Shown piece after piece: positions 33,395-40,537 of a stretch of 43,474 nucleotides of DNA (the stretch's first letter is position 1; each line of letters begins with the position of its first letter). A program made the position numbers and the translations under genes. The notes under the pieces are model-generated. The model saw nothing but the letters and a program-made list of their open reading frames with translations, did not search any database and was not told the DNA's origin. Source of the DNA: a virus; IMG/VR virus record IMGVR_UViG_3300042448_000896, positions 1 through 43,474 of that record. The stretch is one strand, 5' to 3'.

Positions 33395-34336
33395 TTAACC
33401 ACGTGCAAGCTTAGCAAAGTAGCTGATGTCATCATCGTCTCCTTCGGATGATGTACCGCCGTCAGACGTGAATGGAATGTCATCATTGACATCGTCATAT
33501 GAGCTACCAGCTGCTGGTGCTGCTTGTGCTTCAACGGCACGACCAACATTAACTTCAGCAACTGCAGTATGTGCAGTTGAGGCTGATCCATTAACTGCTT
33601 CTTCGCCAAGAACCTCGATGAGCTTCTTCTTGAGTTCAGTGTAGGACTTGTAGCTCTTCGGATCGACGAAGTCGGATAGGCTATGGAGCTGGCCATAGAT
33701 TTCCTCAAGACGTGCATCGTCACCGCCAAAGAGTTCGGTTGGTTTATCAAACTCGCTCTTATCATAGTTACGATATCCTTCGAAGTTGCGAATCTTCAAG
33801 CGGAAGCTTGCGCCACCCCAGAAGTCGAACGGATTGACCGGCGTCTCGTCCTGGAATTGCGGTTGCATCAGATCATTGATCTTGTCAAAGATCTTCTTAC
33901 CATATTTGAAGATAAATACCTTTCCTTCATTTGCTGGATTAGCAGGATCGCTAACAACCAGGATGTTAGAAACGTAATGCAGACGACGCTTACGATCGCG
34001 TGCAACTTCCTTGTCTTTTTCATTACCGCTGTTCCAAAGAACAGAGTTGAGTTCAGAAACTGGGTCAGTCTGACCGATGCTGGTCAAGCTGTTCTCAATG
34101 TACCAACGACCAGTTGGTCCCTTGAATCCATGATCCCAATAGCGAACCCATGGAAGATCTTCACCTTCCTTAGCAGGGAGGAAACGGATAATAGCATACC
34201 CGTTACCAGTCTTATCGACGGTTGGTGCCCACAGACGATCATCGCCATAGGTTTTAGTTCCGCCTGTCTTTTCAGCAGCATTCACGAGTTTTGAGATTGC
34301 GGCTGCACGATTTTGTTTCAGTTTATCAAACGACAT
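33395..34336 (-). CDS. 32: Single-stranded DNA-binding protein gp32
   Basis: A 313-residue replication, recombination and repair protein (T4 gp32 is 301). The N-terminal basic segment (KLKQNRAAAISKLV) should mediate cooperativity. The OB-fold core shows NGYAIIRFLPAKE, DHGFKGPTGRWYIEN, RLHYVSNILVVSDPANPANEGKVFIFKYGKKIFDKI, and the C-terminus is acidic (EGDDDDISYF), the usual partner-binding tail. The T4 zinc ligands H64, C77, C87, C90 align with H69, S83, D91 and S94, so the zinc site appears lost. The gene follows gp33 and gp59 as in T4 and has its own promoter and an unstructured leader. Confidence 0.95.
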   Translation of the reverse strand: MSFDKLKQNRAAAISKLVNAAEKTGGTKTYGDDRLWAPTVDKTGNGYAIIRFLPAKEGEDLPWVRYWDHGFKGPTGRWYIENSLTSIGQTDPVSELNSVLWNSGNEKDKEVARDRKRRLHYVSNILVVSDPANPANEGKVFIFKYGKKIFDKINDLMQPQFQDETPVNPFDFWGGASFRLKIRNFEGYRNYDKSEFDKPTELFGGDDARLEEIYGQLHSLSDFVDPKSYKSYTELKKKLIEVLGEEAVNGSASTAHTAVAEVNVGRAVEAQAAPAAGSSYDDVNDDIPFTSDGGTSSEGDDDDISYFAKLARG

Positions 34337-34373
34337 ATGTTTTTGTATTGTTGTTGTTGTTGTATTGCGTTGT
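34337..34373 (-). promoter_or_regulatory. Unstructured ACA-rich leader of gp32 (candidate autoregulatory operator)
   Basis: The mRNA leader reads as repeated CAA/ACA triplets (for example CAACAACAACAACAATAC) up to the ATG, with no Shine-Dalgarno and no hairpin. T4 gp32 represses its own translation by binding a similar unstructured leader cooperatively; the same control is inferred here. Confidence 0.5.
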
Positions 34374-34379
34374 ATGGTT

Positions 34380-34408
34380 ATTATATACTATTTGTTTACA
34401 TATGTAAA
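34380..34408 (-). promoter_or_regulatory. Sigma70-type promoter of gp32 (TTTACA-N17-TATAAT)
   Basis: On the minus strand the -35 box TTTACA (34403-34408) and -10 box TATAAT (34380-34385) are separated by exactly 17 bases. The predicted start lies about 37 bases before the gp32 ATG. The -35 box is inside the end of the gp59 gene. Confidence 0.75.
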
Positions 34409-35023
34409 CGAATTTAGTACATTTTGTTTTGCCTTCGAAACATCAATTTTCGATCTTAAGAAGGGCTTGTAGCGAGAGACACGGTAGGTAATGTCAGAGA
34501 CAATCTCTAGCGGGTCGCTCACAAACTTATTTATACTCGACGTGTAGTTCACCAATGTGTCGAGGATTACTAACGTCTCGATTGGAAGTTTTCCTCGAGT
34601 GTATGCCTGGTAAATCGGCGGCATGTCTTCACGTGAAGACGGCTTGATGATAGAGTCAAATGAACTTGCATTGTTAGACAAGTCTGACATTGCAGAACGG
34701 AAGTCATAGTCCATTCGTTGAACGCGGCCTTGCCATCCTGCATAAGAATCGTCATTCATTGAACCAATCCAAGTATTCCCGTCTAGCAGGTTTGCAAGGA
34801 AGTATTCGATTGTAGAGTTCTTATTCGGATATGCACGTGCTATTTTCTCAAATGCATAGCGCTGCCGATACGCCATAAATGTTTCACGCTTGCAGCGCGG
34901 ACCTTTAAAGTTAAAACGAAATGCGTCATAGCCGCTGTCCTTACGGAAATGCAATGACAGCGCAGTGTATATACTCCAAGCGTCAAATGGGGTTATAGTT
35001 GTTTCATCTGAAACACTAATCAT
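34388..35023 (-). CDS. 59: Replicative helicase loader gp59
   Basis: A 211-residue protein (T4 gp59 is 217) that loads the gp41 helicase onto gp32-coated forked DNA. Helical, basic features match the family: AWSIYTALSLHF, AYRQRYAFEKIARAYPNKNSTIEYFLANLL, WIGSMNDDSYAGWQGRVQRMDYDF, PPIYQAYTRGKLPIETLVILDTLVNY. It lies between gp33 and gp32 exactly as in T4, overlapping gp33 by 4 bases. Its last codons contain the palindrome that overlaps the gp32 promoter. Confidence 0.88.
   Translation of the reverse strand: MISVSDETTITPFDAWSIYTALSLHFRKDSGYDAFRFNFKGPRCKRETFMAYRQRYAFEKIARAYPNKNSTIEYFLANLLDGNTWIGSMNDDSYAGWQGRVQRMDYDFRSAMSDLSNNASSFDSIIKPSSREDMPPIYQAYTRGKLPIETLVILDTLVNYTSSINKFVSDPLEIVSDITYRVSRYKPFLRSKIDVSKAKQNVLNSFTYVNK
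34394..34409. promoter_or_regulatory. 16-bp perfect palindrome at gp59 end / gp32 -35 box
   Basis: GTTTACATATGTAAAC is a perfect palindrome that covers the gp32 -35 hexamer and the final gp59 codons. It could be an operator, or simply a consequence of two facing TTTACA elements. Confidence 0.4.
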
Positions 35024-35268
35024 AGACCGAACAGGCTATTTGGTTTTGGTAATAGGTTGTTTCGTTGTGCTTCAGCTTTAAGCTTTTCTTTAAGACTTCC
35101 GCCAACAAGCTTAGCGATGTCCTCAGGGTCAATACCTTTCATATCACACACGTGAATGATTGCTTCAGCATAACCCATACTTTCAGTACGAACTAATGCC
35201 TCAGCCTGAGAAATTAGATCTGCTTTAGTTAGGATAGGAATGATTGTTTCAGGAGTAATATCTGTCAT
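35020..35268 (-). CDS. 33: Late transcription coactivator gp33
   Basis: An 82-residue protein (T4 gp33 is 112). It bridges host RNA polymerase and the sliding clamp during late transcription. Family-like features are the helix pair AEALVRTESMGYAEAIIHVCD and IDPEDIAKLVGGSLKEKLKAEAQRNNLL. The extreme C-terminus NSLFGL is hydrophobic and resembles the clamp-binding tail (LDFLL in T4 gp33). It overlaps gp59 by 4 bases and the upstream 409-residue gene by 4. The presence of late boxes in the window fits a functional gp33/gp55 system; gp55 is not in view. Confidence 0.82.
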   Translation of the reverse strand: MTDITPETIIPILTKADLISQAEALVRTESMGYAEAIIHVCDMKGIDPEDIAKLVGGSLKEKLKAEAQRNNLLPKPNSLFGL

Positions 35269-36494
35269 GGTCGATGTTCAAGTACTTTGAGAATAATAGT
35301 GTGTTCGTTTAGACGGCCATTAGCTTTCTTCTTAGTGATCTTAACTCCATCAAAGATTTTATCAAGCTTCTTCAGAGTCGACGATAGTACACCAGTAAGA
35401 ATATCCTTTGGCTTGCGCAATGTGGCATGGAAGCTAAGCGCATCATCAAATCCTTTAAGTGATGTACCTTTAACTTCAAATCCATTGTTACCGCTTGCAT
35501 AGTAAACACCAATTTGTCGAGTCTTGGTATTGAATATGTATAGACGTTGGGCGTATGGGATACGCGACGGTGAAACACTCTCAAGTGCATATTCTGCGGA
35601 GTTAGACTGATACTTAAGACGTTGCACTTGCTTATCGGCAGCCTTAGGCTTCTTAGTTCGCGGCTTACGCATTGCATTTTTGATCTTGCCATGCGATTCA
35701 ACGTCAGCTTTAAAAGTCTCTAATATCGAAACGATCTTACGTAGGTTTGGCTTAGACATGTATGAATATCCTTCAACCAATTGGGGATCAGTCTTTTCGT
35801 ATGCGCCTCGATATTCTTCGAGGTTGCGCTCAATCCATTTGATGATGTCGCCTAGACCTTGCGCAGGGATCTTATGATCTCTTAACATATTACCTAAGTT
35901 AAGAGATGCAACCGCTTTTGAAGTATCGGTCCAGCTATCATTCAGTTCATCTAAATAAATTAAAATATCTTTTTGAACACGTTCACGAATGCGATCCAGT
36001 GGCGTGATCTTCTTTTTTTCGTCCTGTTTTATCAGTGCGACCGCTGGAGTTTGTGTGTCAGCGTTAATCGTCTTAAGAGCTTTTCGTATATAACTATCTA
36101 CCGCTTCGATAGAATCCTTTGGCTTTAACGGTACGTCTTCGTCATATCTCAACAGACCTTCAAAGTATTCTTCAGCCTGCGGGTGAATACTTGGCATACC
36201 CACGTCCATCATACGAATAAGCTTACCTACTGTTGTCGGAAGATACCATGGAGCTGAATCTTTAATTAGAGACATCTCATCTTTGGTATATCCATTCTTC
36301 TTCATCCATGACAAAACGATAGGCTTAAATGCATTGCTATCAAGATAGTAATTGTAAAAACGTAAAGCTTTGCTTTGAACTTGGTAGAACTTTTCTACTG
36401 TCCACTTTTCCCAATTGTGCCAATCGGGTTCTTCGCCGGTGTACTTAAAGTCAGGTGCATGAACCTTACCTGACTTGTTAAAGAGATTTGCCAT
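35265..36494 (-). CDS. Conserved hypothetical protein in replication operon (409 aa)
   Basis: A 409-residue soluble protein that I do not recognise by function. The first ~150 residues are rich in Trp/Tyr (DWHNWEKWTVEKFYQVQSKALRFYNYYL) and helical; residues 270-300 are very basic (KNAMRKPRTKKPKAADKQ), followed by a beta-rich region (QRLYIFNTKTRQIGVYYA). The basic linker suggests nucleic-acid contact. It sits upstream of gp33-gp59, overlaps gp33 by 4 bases and its start overlaps the upstream small gene by 17. In related phages a similar-sized gene occupies this position. A role in replication or late transcription is inferred from position only. Confidence 0.7.
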   Translation of the reverse strand: MANLFNKSGKVHAPDFKYTGEEPDWHNWEKWTVEKFYQVQSKALRFYNYYLDSNAFKPIVLSWMKKNGYTKDEMSLIKDSAPWYLPTTVGKLIRMMDVGMPSIHPQAEEYFEGLLRYDEDVPLKPKDSIEAVDSYIRKALKTINADTQTPAVALIKQDEKKKITPLDRIRERVQKDILIYLDELNDSWTDTSKAVASLNLGNMLRDHKIPAQGLGDIIKWIERNLEEYRGAYEKTDPQLVEGYSYMSKPNLRKIVSILETFKADVESHGKIKNAMRKPRTKKPKAADKQVQRLKYQSNSAEYALESVSPSRIPYAQRLYIFNTKTRQIGVYYASGNNGFEVKGTSLKGFDDALSFHATLRKPKDILTGVLSSTLKKLDKIFDGVKITKKKANGRLNEHTIILKVLEHRP

Positions 36495-36729
36495 ATTCTG
36501 TTATTGTTTTGTAGAATGCATGTGCCTTTTGATATGATTCGGAATGTTGAACACCTTTAGGTCTTTCATAATCACCAACAACTGCATTTAGATTGTCGAT
36601 ATATGTTAGCCACACGCGCGGTGACAATGTCTTCTCAGCCATGTGCATCGCGTCAAGACTATGGTAATAATCCAATTGAATTGTACCACAGTGATTATTG
36701 ATCTCAGTGTTAATTGTTTCGGATATCAT
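36478..36729 (-). CDS. Hypothetical protein (83 aa)
   Basis: A small acidic protein (TIQLDYYHSLDAMHMAEKTL in the middle) in the gp33-gp59 operon. No motif is recognised. It is separated from the upstream gene by a TAATATG junction (stop, one base, start) and overlaps the 409-residue gene by 17 bases, so its expression is tied to the replication operon. Confidence 0.65.
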   Translation of the reverse strand: MISETINTEINNHCGTIQLDYYHSLDAMHMAEKTLSPRVWLTYIDNLNAVVGDYERPKGVQHSESYQKAHAFYKTITEYGKSL

Positions 36730-36730
36730 A

Positions 36731-37042
36731 TTACTTCTCTACCCAAAGGTCAAGTGATTTTAGGATTGCCTCGGTTCGCATATGAGGACGACAAGAAAGA
36801 AACATAACTGTCATCTCAATTGGAGAAAAAACATCGGATGGAGCGATTTCTGAATTGCCGTATGCGTCATCAACCCATCGCAATTCATCAAGGCTATTGT
36901 AGAAGTCATGTATGATGACAAGACGTTTTTTATCATCATACCCATGGAAGTTAGACCCAATTCCAATCCACTTACCCGTGAATTCATCAGGATTTAATCC
37001 GACGAGACGAGCAAGCGCAAAATTTTGACTCCACTGATCCAT
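36731..37042 (-). CDS. Hypothetical protein (103 aa)
   Basis: A small alpha/beta protein with no recognised motif. Visible features are GKWIGIGSNFHGYDDKKRLVIIHDFY and an acidic WVDDAYGN segment. Its ATG overlaps the stop of the upstream DUF2693-like gene (TAATG). It is part of the operon that runs from 37308 to gp59. Confidence 0.65.
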   Translation of the reverse strand: MDQWSQNFALARLVGLNPDEFTGKWIGIGSNFHGYDDKKRLVIIHDFYNSLDELRWVDDAYGNSEIAPSDVFSPIEMTVMFLSCRPHMRTEAILKSLDLWVEK

Positions 37043-37308
37043 TATGCAAATACGGTTGCGCTCTTAACATTAGCGATGATGAATGAACGCCATCCTTCAG
37101 CCTCAAGATCATATGCGCGAATCACGTCAGGATTGTCATCAACGAAGTTTTCATTCTTCGGAATCGGAGCATTGATGGCTCGTTTCAAATCGCGAGTGCA
37201 ACGCATAAGGCGTTCACCGCCATCCTTTTTAGTAAAGATCACTTCACATACATCTTGTCCGAGAGACTGTAGGAGTGAATCGCGCGTAAGTTCAATATTG
37301 TTTTTCAT
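37042..37308 (-). CDS. SH3-like DUF2693-type protein
   Basis: An 88-residue protein with EVIFTKKDGGERLMRCTRDL near residue 20 and DLEAEGWRSFIIANV near the end. This matches the small phage family often labelled DUF2693, with an SH3-like beta fold; its role is unknown. It is the first gene of the gp59/gp33 operon. A TTTACA-N17-TATAAT promoter lies immediately upstream, with only 6 bases between the -10 box and the ATG. Confidence 0.75.
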   Translation of the reverse strand: MKNNIELTRDSLLQSLGQDVCEVIFTKKDGGERLMRCTRDLKRAINAPIPKNENFVDDNPDVIRAYDLEAEGWRSFIIANVKSATVFA

Positions 37309-37314
37309 ATTGTT

Positions 37315-37343
37315 ATTATAAATGGATTATGGTTGTATGTAAA
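37315..37343 (-). promoter_or_regulatory. Sigma70-type promoter (TTTACA-N17-TATAAT)
   Basis: -35 TTTACA at 37338-37343 and -10 TATAAT at 37315-37320 on the minus strand, spacing 17. The -10 box ends 6 bases before the ATG at 37308, so the transcript should be leaderless. It would drive the operon down to gp59. Confidence 0.75.
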
Positions 37344-37348
37344 TCAAA

Positions 37349-37792
37349 TTAGTGTCCGTCTGAAAGAATGTACATTGACATCTCGTACTTGTCCTTTAGA
37401 CAACCCGGCTTAAGATCTGAGCTGTTATGCACATTGTCTGCATACTTTACAATGCGAGTGATTGGATTCTTTTTCGCACGCAAGATTGCTTGCAGATAAG
37501 TTTCACTTGGAATCTTAGTCAAAATCCGAACACAGCCCGCGACTTCTCCTCCAAATACCTCAAGCAATTCTTCATATGTAACATCAGTATCTTCAAGAAC
37601 ATCGTGAAGCAATGCAACCTTCTCAAGCAGTGAATTGTCAATCCAATCACTATCAACAATATCCTTTGCAATTGATGCAACCGCAATTGGATGCGTGATG
37701 TAAGGCGTGCCCGTAAACTTTCGGGTTTGTCCGGCATGCGCACGAGTGGAAAATTCCAAAACGTCAGAGTTAATGATCTTATCGGTATCCAT
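37349..37792 (-). CDS. HD-domain (p)ppGpp hydrolase-like protein (small alarmone hydrolase)
   Basis: A 147-residue protein matching the SpoT/MESH1 HD hydrolase fold. Metal and catalytic positions are intact: R24-K25, H34 in ITHP, H63-D64 and E67-D68 in LLHDVLEDT, and D119 with N123 in KYADNVHN. No synthetase or regulatory domain is present, so it is hydrolase-only. Such enzymes remove the 3'-pyrophosphate of (p)ppGpp; some act on related nucleotides. It is preceded by its own promoter with the -10 box 8 bases from the ATG. I infer that it counters the host stringent response or alarmone-type toxins early in infection. Confidence 0.85.
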   Translation of the reverse strand: MDTDKIINSDVLEFSTRAHAGQTRKFTGTPYITHPIAVASIAKDIVDSDWIDNSLLEKVALLHDVLEDTDVTYEELLEVFGGEVAGCVRILTKIPSETYLQAILRAKKNPITRIVKYADNVHNSSDLKPGCLKDKYEMSMYILSDGH

Positions 37793-37800
37793 ACAACAGT

Positions 37801-37829
37801 ATTATAAACAGATTCCTGGAAAATGTAAA
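37801..37829 (-). promoter_or_regulatory. Sigma70-type promoter (TTTACA-N17-TATAAT)
   Basis: -35 TTTACA at 37824-37829 and -10 TATAAT at 37801-37806 on the minus strand, spacing 17, ending 8 bases before the HD gene ATG. The transcript would have a leader of only a few bases. Confidence 0.75.
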
Positions 37830-37833
37830 CAAC

Positions 37834-37848
37834 ATTATTTGTAATAAT
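37834..37848. other. AT-only hairpin upstream of promoter
   Basis: ATTATT-TGT-AATAAT forms a 6-bp stem with a 3-base loop, located just upstream of the HD gene promoter and downstream of the histidine phosphatase stop. It is too weak for a convincing terminator. Confidence 0.3.
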
Positions 37849-37860
37849 TTGACAAAATGA

Positions 37861-38436
37861 TCATAGTTGTTCTAGGATAACCTTACAATTTTCAGGATTT
37901 GTATGATAGCGATTAAAGTAATCTACTGATTGACTACGCAAATACATCATTGCTAAACGAATCCATTCACCATGAGCAACAATCACAATGTCATCATGCG
38001 GATATCGCCCAATACGAACTTCTTGCAAGAAGGTCACAACGCGAACATACGTATCTGCAAAGCTTTCGCCGCTTACAGGTCGATAGAAGAAATTGAAATG
38101 CATGTTAGCATCCAATTCAGGGCTGTCGACAATTTCACGTAGGTTACCCCAGCTGCGTTCATACAACAGAGGAGATTCATGGATCGCTGCATACTTCCCG
38201 TCAAGAATACATTGCTTGTCAATGATCGACGCCGTTTCAGACGCACGCACAAATGGAGAATGAACAATCGTGAATGGACGGTTCTGCACCAAGTAAGATA
38301 CTCGCTTGCCCGCCTCCTTTGCCTGTTCGCGCCCAAGGTCAGTAAGACTAATCAGATGATCATGCTGAGTGAAGTAATGCGAAGGATCGACATTCGCGAC
38401 GCTTTGGCCATGTCGGATAAGATACAGATTTTTCAT
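37861..38436 (-). CDS. Histidine phosphatase superfamily protein
   Basis: A 191-residue phosphoglycerate-mutase-like phosphatase. The catalytic RHG motif is at residues 8-10 (LIRHGQSVAN), the general acid region is YERSWGNL, a second Arg comes from SPFVRASETA, and the second histidine is in IVIVAHGEWIRL. All four catalytic positions expected for the family seem present. The substrate (small phosphorylated metabolite or protein) cannot be told from sequence. It overlaps the upstream gene by 4 bases and ends 32 bases before the HD gene promoter. Confidence 0.88.
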   Translation of the reverse strand: MKNLYLIRHGQSVANVDPSHYFTQHDHLISLTDLGREQAKEAGKRVSYLVQNRPFTIVHSPFVRASETASIIDKQCILDGKYAAIHESPLLYERSWGNLREIVDSPELDANMHFNFFYRPVSGESFADTYVRVVTFLQEVRIGRYPHDDIVIVAHGEWIRLAMMYLRSQSVDYFNRYHTNPENCKVILEQL

Positions 38437-38831
38437 GAGTTTTCGTTTAGATATTCTTCGATCATATCTTTGATACTTTCGGGATTATACCAATTAAGAA
38501 TGACACCATCCTCATTGATGTCAAAATTGATGTAATCGCCATATTCATTTGGAATAAAGGCTGGGACATAATCATGAATTGTCTCAACGATCATCCCATT
38601 ATCCATAAGATTATATCGACCTGAATCGCATACCTTTAGATACACATTTGCCGATACGCCCTTTGGCCAATCGACAACACGTCCAGTGTCAAGTTCAATT
38701 GCCGGCGTCCATACGTTCTTTGTTCTGAAAGGGAAATCGTATGGAATGTCTTGGTCTTCATATCGCACTGGCACCTGAATCCAAACATGCGTCAATTGGA
38801 TTTCCTTCGTTGTTTGAATTTCAACAATCAT
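38433..38831 (-). CDS. Hypothetical protein (132 aa)
   Basis: A beta-rich acidic protein with repeated strand-like segments (LTHVWIQVPVRYEDQDIP, VSANVYLKVCDSGRYNLMD, YINFDINEDGVILNWY). No known motif is identified. It has a rare Shine-Dalgarno-like AAAGG close before its ATG and overlaps both neighbours by 4 bases. It belongs to the early operon driven from 40806-40834. Confidence 0.7.
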   Translation of the reverse strand: MIVEIQTTKEIQLTHVWIQVPVRYEDQDIPYDFPFRTKNVWTPAIELDTGRVVDWPKGVSANVYLKVCDSGRYNLMDNGMIVETIHDYVPAFIPNEYGDYINFDINEDGVILNWYNPESIKDMIEEYLNENS

Positions 38832-39049
38832 GCCTTTGCGGTCTGAGGGAATTTAGATGGGTCACCTGGTTCAAAGAGTTTGTTAAACTCATCGGCGGTA
38901 CCTACCCATGAAACTATGTGTTCAAGACGATCACTCATTTCAGCATCATGCGCGATGATCTCCTTCATGCTTGAGAAGACTACACGCATTTGCCGATTAA
39001 GAGCGGTCTGGCGCCAAACACTACCTGGTCTTGGAAGTTGTCCTGTCAT
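38828..39049 (-). CDS. Hypothetical protein (73 aa)
   Basis: A small protein beginning MTGQLPRPGSVWRQTALNRQ, with a helical centre. No recognised motif, signal or membrane segment. It starts 2 bases after the upstream gene's stop and overlaps the next gene by 4 bases, in the tightly packed early operon. Confidence 0.6.
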   Translation of the reverse strand: MTGQLPRPGSVWRQTALNRQMRVVFSSMKEIIAHDAEMSDRLEHIVSWVGTADEFNKLFEPGDPSKFPQTAKA

Positions 39050-39051
39050 AA

Positions 39052-39564
39052 TTACTTGTCAAGAATTAGAAGAATAGGACGTCCGTTACGATACGTGATG
39101 TTCCAGTCATAATCACGGTCAAGCATGATCCCATCACCTTCAATAGATACGCCAATGGAAAGGCCGCGAACCCATTCACCGGTGATAATCACCAAATCAT
39201 CTGCGAGGTTATCTAAAGCACCTCCAACTTCGTTTATCCAACTGCGACCAAGCTTACGAGTAGCACGTTCCAAAATGTTTTTGCTTGGCGGGTTCTTTGC
39301 GTTCTCAAGTTCATTTCGGAGAACGCCCAGACGTTCTTCGGTCTCCTTAAGTTCACGCTGAATCTTATTCACAAGATCGCTGTTAATAGCCGTCGAGGTA
39401 TCAACCTTTTCATTGACTTCAACGAATTTCCTAGCCGCATACCATTCAACGCAACCAGAATCATTGCGAATCTTGTAACGATCGGTGTATCCACAACGAT
39501 CAAGCACCGTATAAGTGTCGTTGTTGTTGATAGATTGCGCGCTTCCTTTGTATTTTACTTTCAT
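39052..39564 (-). CDS. Hypothetical protein with SH3-like N-terminus and coiled coil (170 aa)
   Basis: The first ~55 residues (KVKYKGSAQSINNNDTYTVL..CGYTDRYKIRNDSG) look like a small SH3/KOW-type beta barrel. Residues ~62-95 (VNKIQRELKETEERLGVLRNEL) are a predicted coiled coil. The end (DRDYDWNITYRNGRPILLI) is again beta. Function unknown. It overlaps the upstream gene by 4 bases. Confidence 0.65.
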   Translation of the reverse strand: MKVKYKGSAQSINNNDTYTVLDRCGYTDRYKIRNDSGCVEWYAARKFVEVNEKVDTSTAINSDLVNKIQRELKETEERLGVLRNELENAKNPPSKNILERATRKLGRSWINEVGGALDNLADDLVIITGEWVRGLSIGVSIEGDGIMLDRDYDWNITYRNGRPILLILDK

Positions 39565-39767
39565 TGTGTTATGTATTTTTGTGTTTTAAGGTAGTGAATG
39601 ATTTCGTCTTGTTGGCCGCGAGTATGCCATCCTTTCATCTTGCGACGAGCGGCAGATATCGACAGTCCATAATACTTGCGAGAAAATGAAATGTGCAGGA
39701 CCAGCGGCACTTTCTTGAAGAAGATGCTTTGGCCATGGATTTCATAACGTGGTTCAGATGAATTCAT
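39561..39767 (-). CDS. Small basic hypothetical protein (68 aa)
   Basis: Starts at the ATG at 39767 (MNSSEPRYEIHGQ). The longer upstream ATG at 39878 is rejected because it lies deep in the preceding gene; the chosen start has GGAAA five bases upstream and overlaps the previous gene by only 14 bases. The protein is basic (SAARRKMKGWHTRGQQDE), which could mean nucleic-acid binding. No family is recognised. Confidence 0.6.
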   Translation of the reverse strand: MNSSEPRYEIHGQSIFFKKVPLVLHISFSRKYYGLSISAARRKMKGWHTRGQQDEIIHYLKTQKYITQ

Positions 39768-40212
39768 CAATTTCCATTGGAGAGTGGGGCTCAGTGTAAG
39801 TCTGTTTTTTCTTTTCGCCTTCGCGACTTTTACGATCAAGAATCTGCTTACGTCCGTTCTTGAGAAGACGCGCACCAAGGCATGGATCCTGAGCGGTCAG
39901 CCATTGATCAAGTGTGTATGTACCGTCTCCTTTGTCATACAAAGGGCAAACGATTGGGTTAAACTTAGTTGCGCCGTTGGAATATTGAAAATTGATAGTT
40001 GCACGATTGCCTTTGAAAGAAAGGACAATTTTGGTTCCGTTACCTTTGCATTTGAAGTCATTCACGTCAGCCCAATGACGCAACTCTAGCAATTTACTGA
40101 GGATGTGACGAGCGTAACCTTTACGACCTTCAAGCTTACGCTCAGCGTAGGTCATAGGGCGAGTAACTGTGGTGCCTTTTGGCGGGGTGAAAGCAGAAAC
40201 GGTGAAGTTCAT
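39754..40212 (-). CDS. Hypothetical protein (152 aa)
   Basis: A 152-residue protein with a basic N-terminus (YAERKLEGRKGYARHILSKLLELRHW), a beta segment (GTKIVLSFKGNRATINFQY) and a very polar C-terminus (KSREGEKKKQTYTEPHSP). No family motif is identified. It follows the 49-residue ORF through a TAATATG junction. Confidence 0.65.
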   Translation of the reverse strand: MNFTVSAFTPPKGTTVTRPMTYAERKLEGRKGYARHILSKLLELRHWADVNDFKCKGNGTKIVLSFKGNRATINFQYSNGATKFNPIVCPLYDKGDGTYTLDQWLTAQDPCLGARLLKNGRKQILDRKSREGEKKKQTYTEPHSPMEIDEFI

Positions 40213-40213
40213 A

Positions 40214-40363
40214 TTATAGAGTAAGTGTGTATCCGAGAGCTTTAAGTTCCTTACAGACGATGCGGAATCTTTTTCGGTCGGCGAAGGTTAAGTTGGTTTT
40301 TGACTTGAGGATCAGCACTCGAAGTTCATCGAGGTAATCATCGACTTTTGATTCGTCTTGCAT
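40214..40363 (-). CDS. Tiny hypothetical protein (49 aa)
   Basis: A short ORF reading MQDESKVDDYLDEL and ending GYTLTL, compatible with a two-helix protein. Its ATG follows directly on the stop codon of the next upstream ORF (TAG-ATG), and its stop is one base before the 152-residue gene. The perfect tiling supports that it is real. Function unknown. Confidence 0.6.
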   Translation of the reverse strand: MQDESKVDDYLDELRVLILKSKTNLTFADRKRFRIVCKELKALGYTLTL

Positions 40364-40519
40364 CTATTTAAGATTGATCGTTTTCGTTTTAATTCCATCA
40401 AAAATATACGCAACTGGATCTCCATTTATATCTCCAGAAACAGTAATCTCAGGGTGCTTATTTAGTAATGCAGAGAAATCCTTTTTGAATTTTTCGAGTT
40501 TCTTTTGAGCGTCTGTCAT
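40364..40519 (-). CDS. Tiny hypothetical protein (51 aa)
   Basis: A short ORF reading MTDAQKKLEKFKKDFSALL, then a beta-like ITVSGDINGDPVAYIFDG, ending TINLK. It directly abuts the downstream ORF (TAG-ATG) and lies 18 bases after the upstream gene, filling an otherwise empty stretch. Protein-like composition and tiling are the evidence; function unknown. Confidence 0.6.
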   Translation of the reverse strand: MTDAQKKLEKFKKDFSALLNKHPEITVSGDINGDPVAYIFDGIKTKTINLK

Positions 40520-40537
40520 GTTATGTAGTGATTAGAA

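Noticed and set aside
33683-34294. 203-residue plus ORF opposite gp32
   Set aside because: Shadow of the conserved gp32 frame.
37834-37848. Intrinsic terminator after the histidine phosphatase gene
   Set aside because: Only a 6-bp A-T stem with no U-run.
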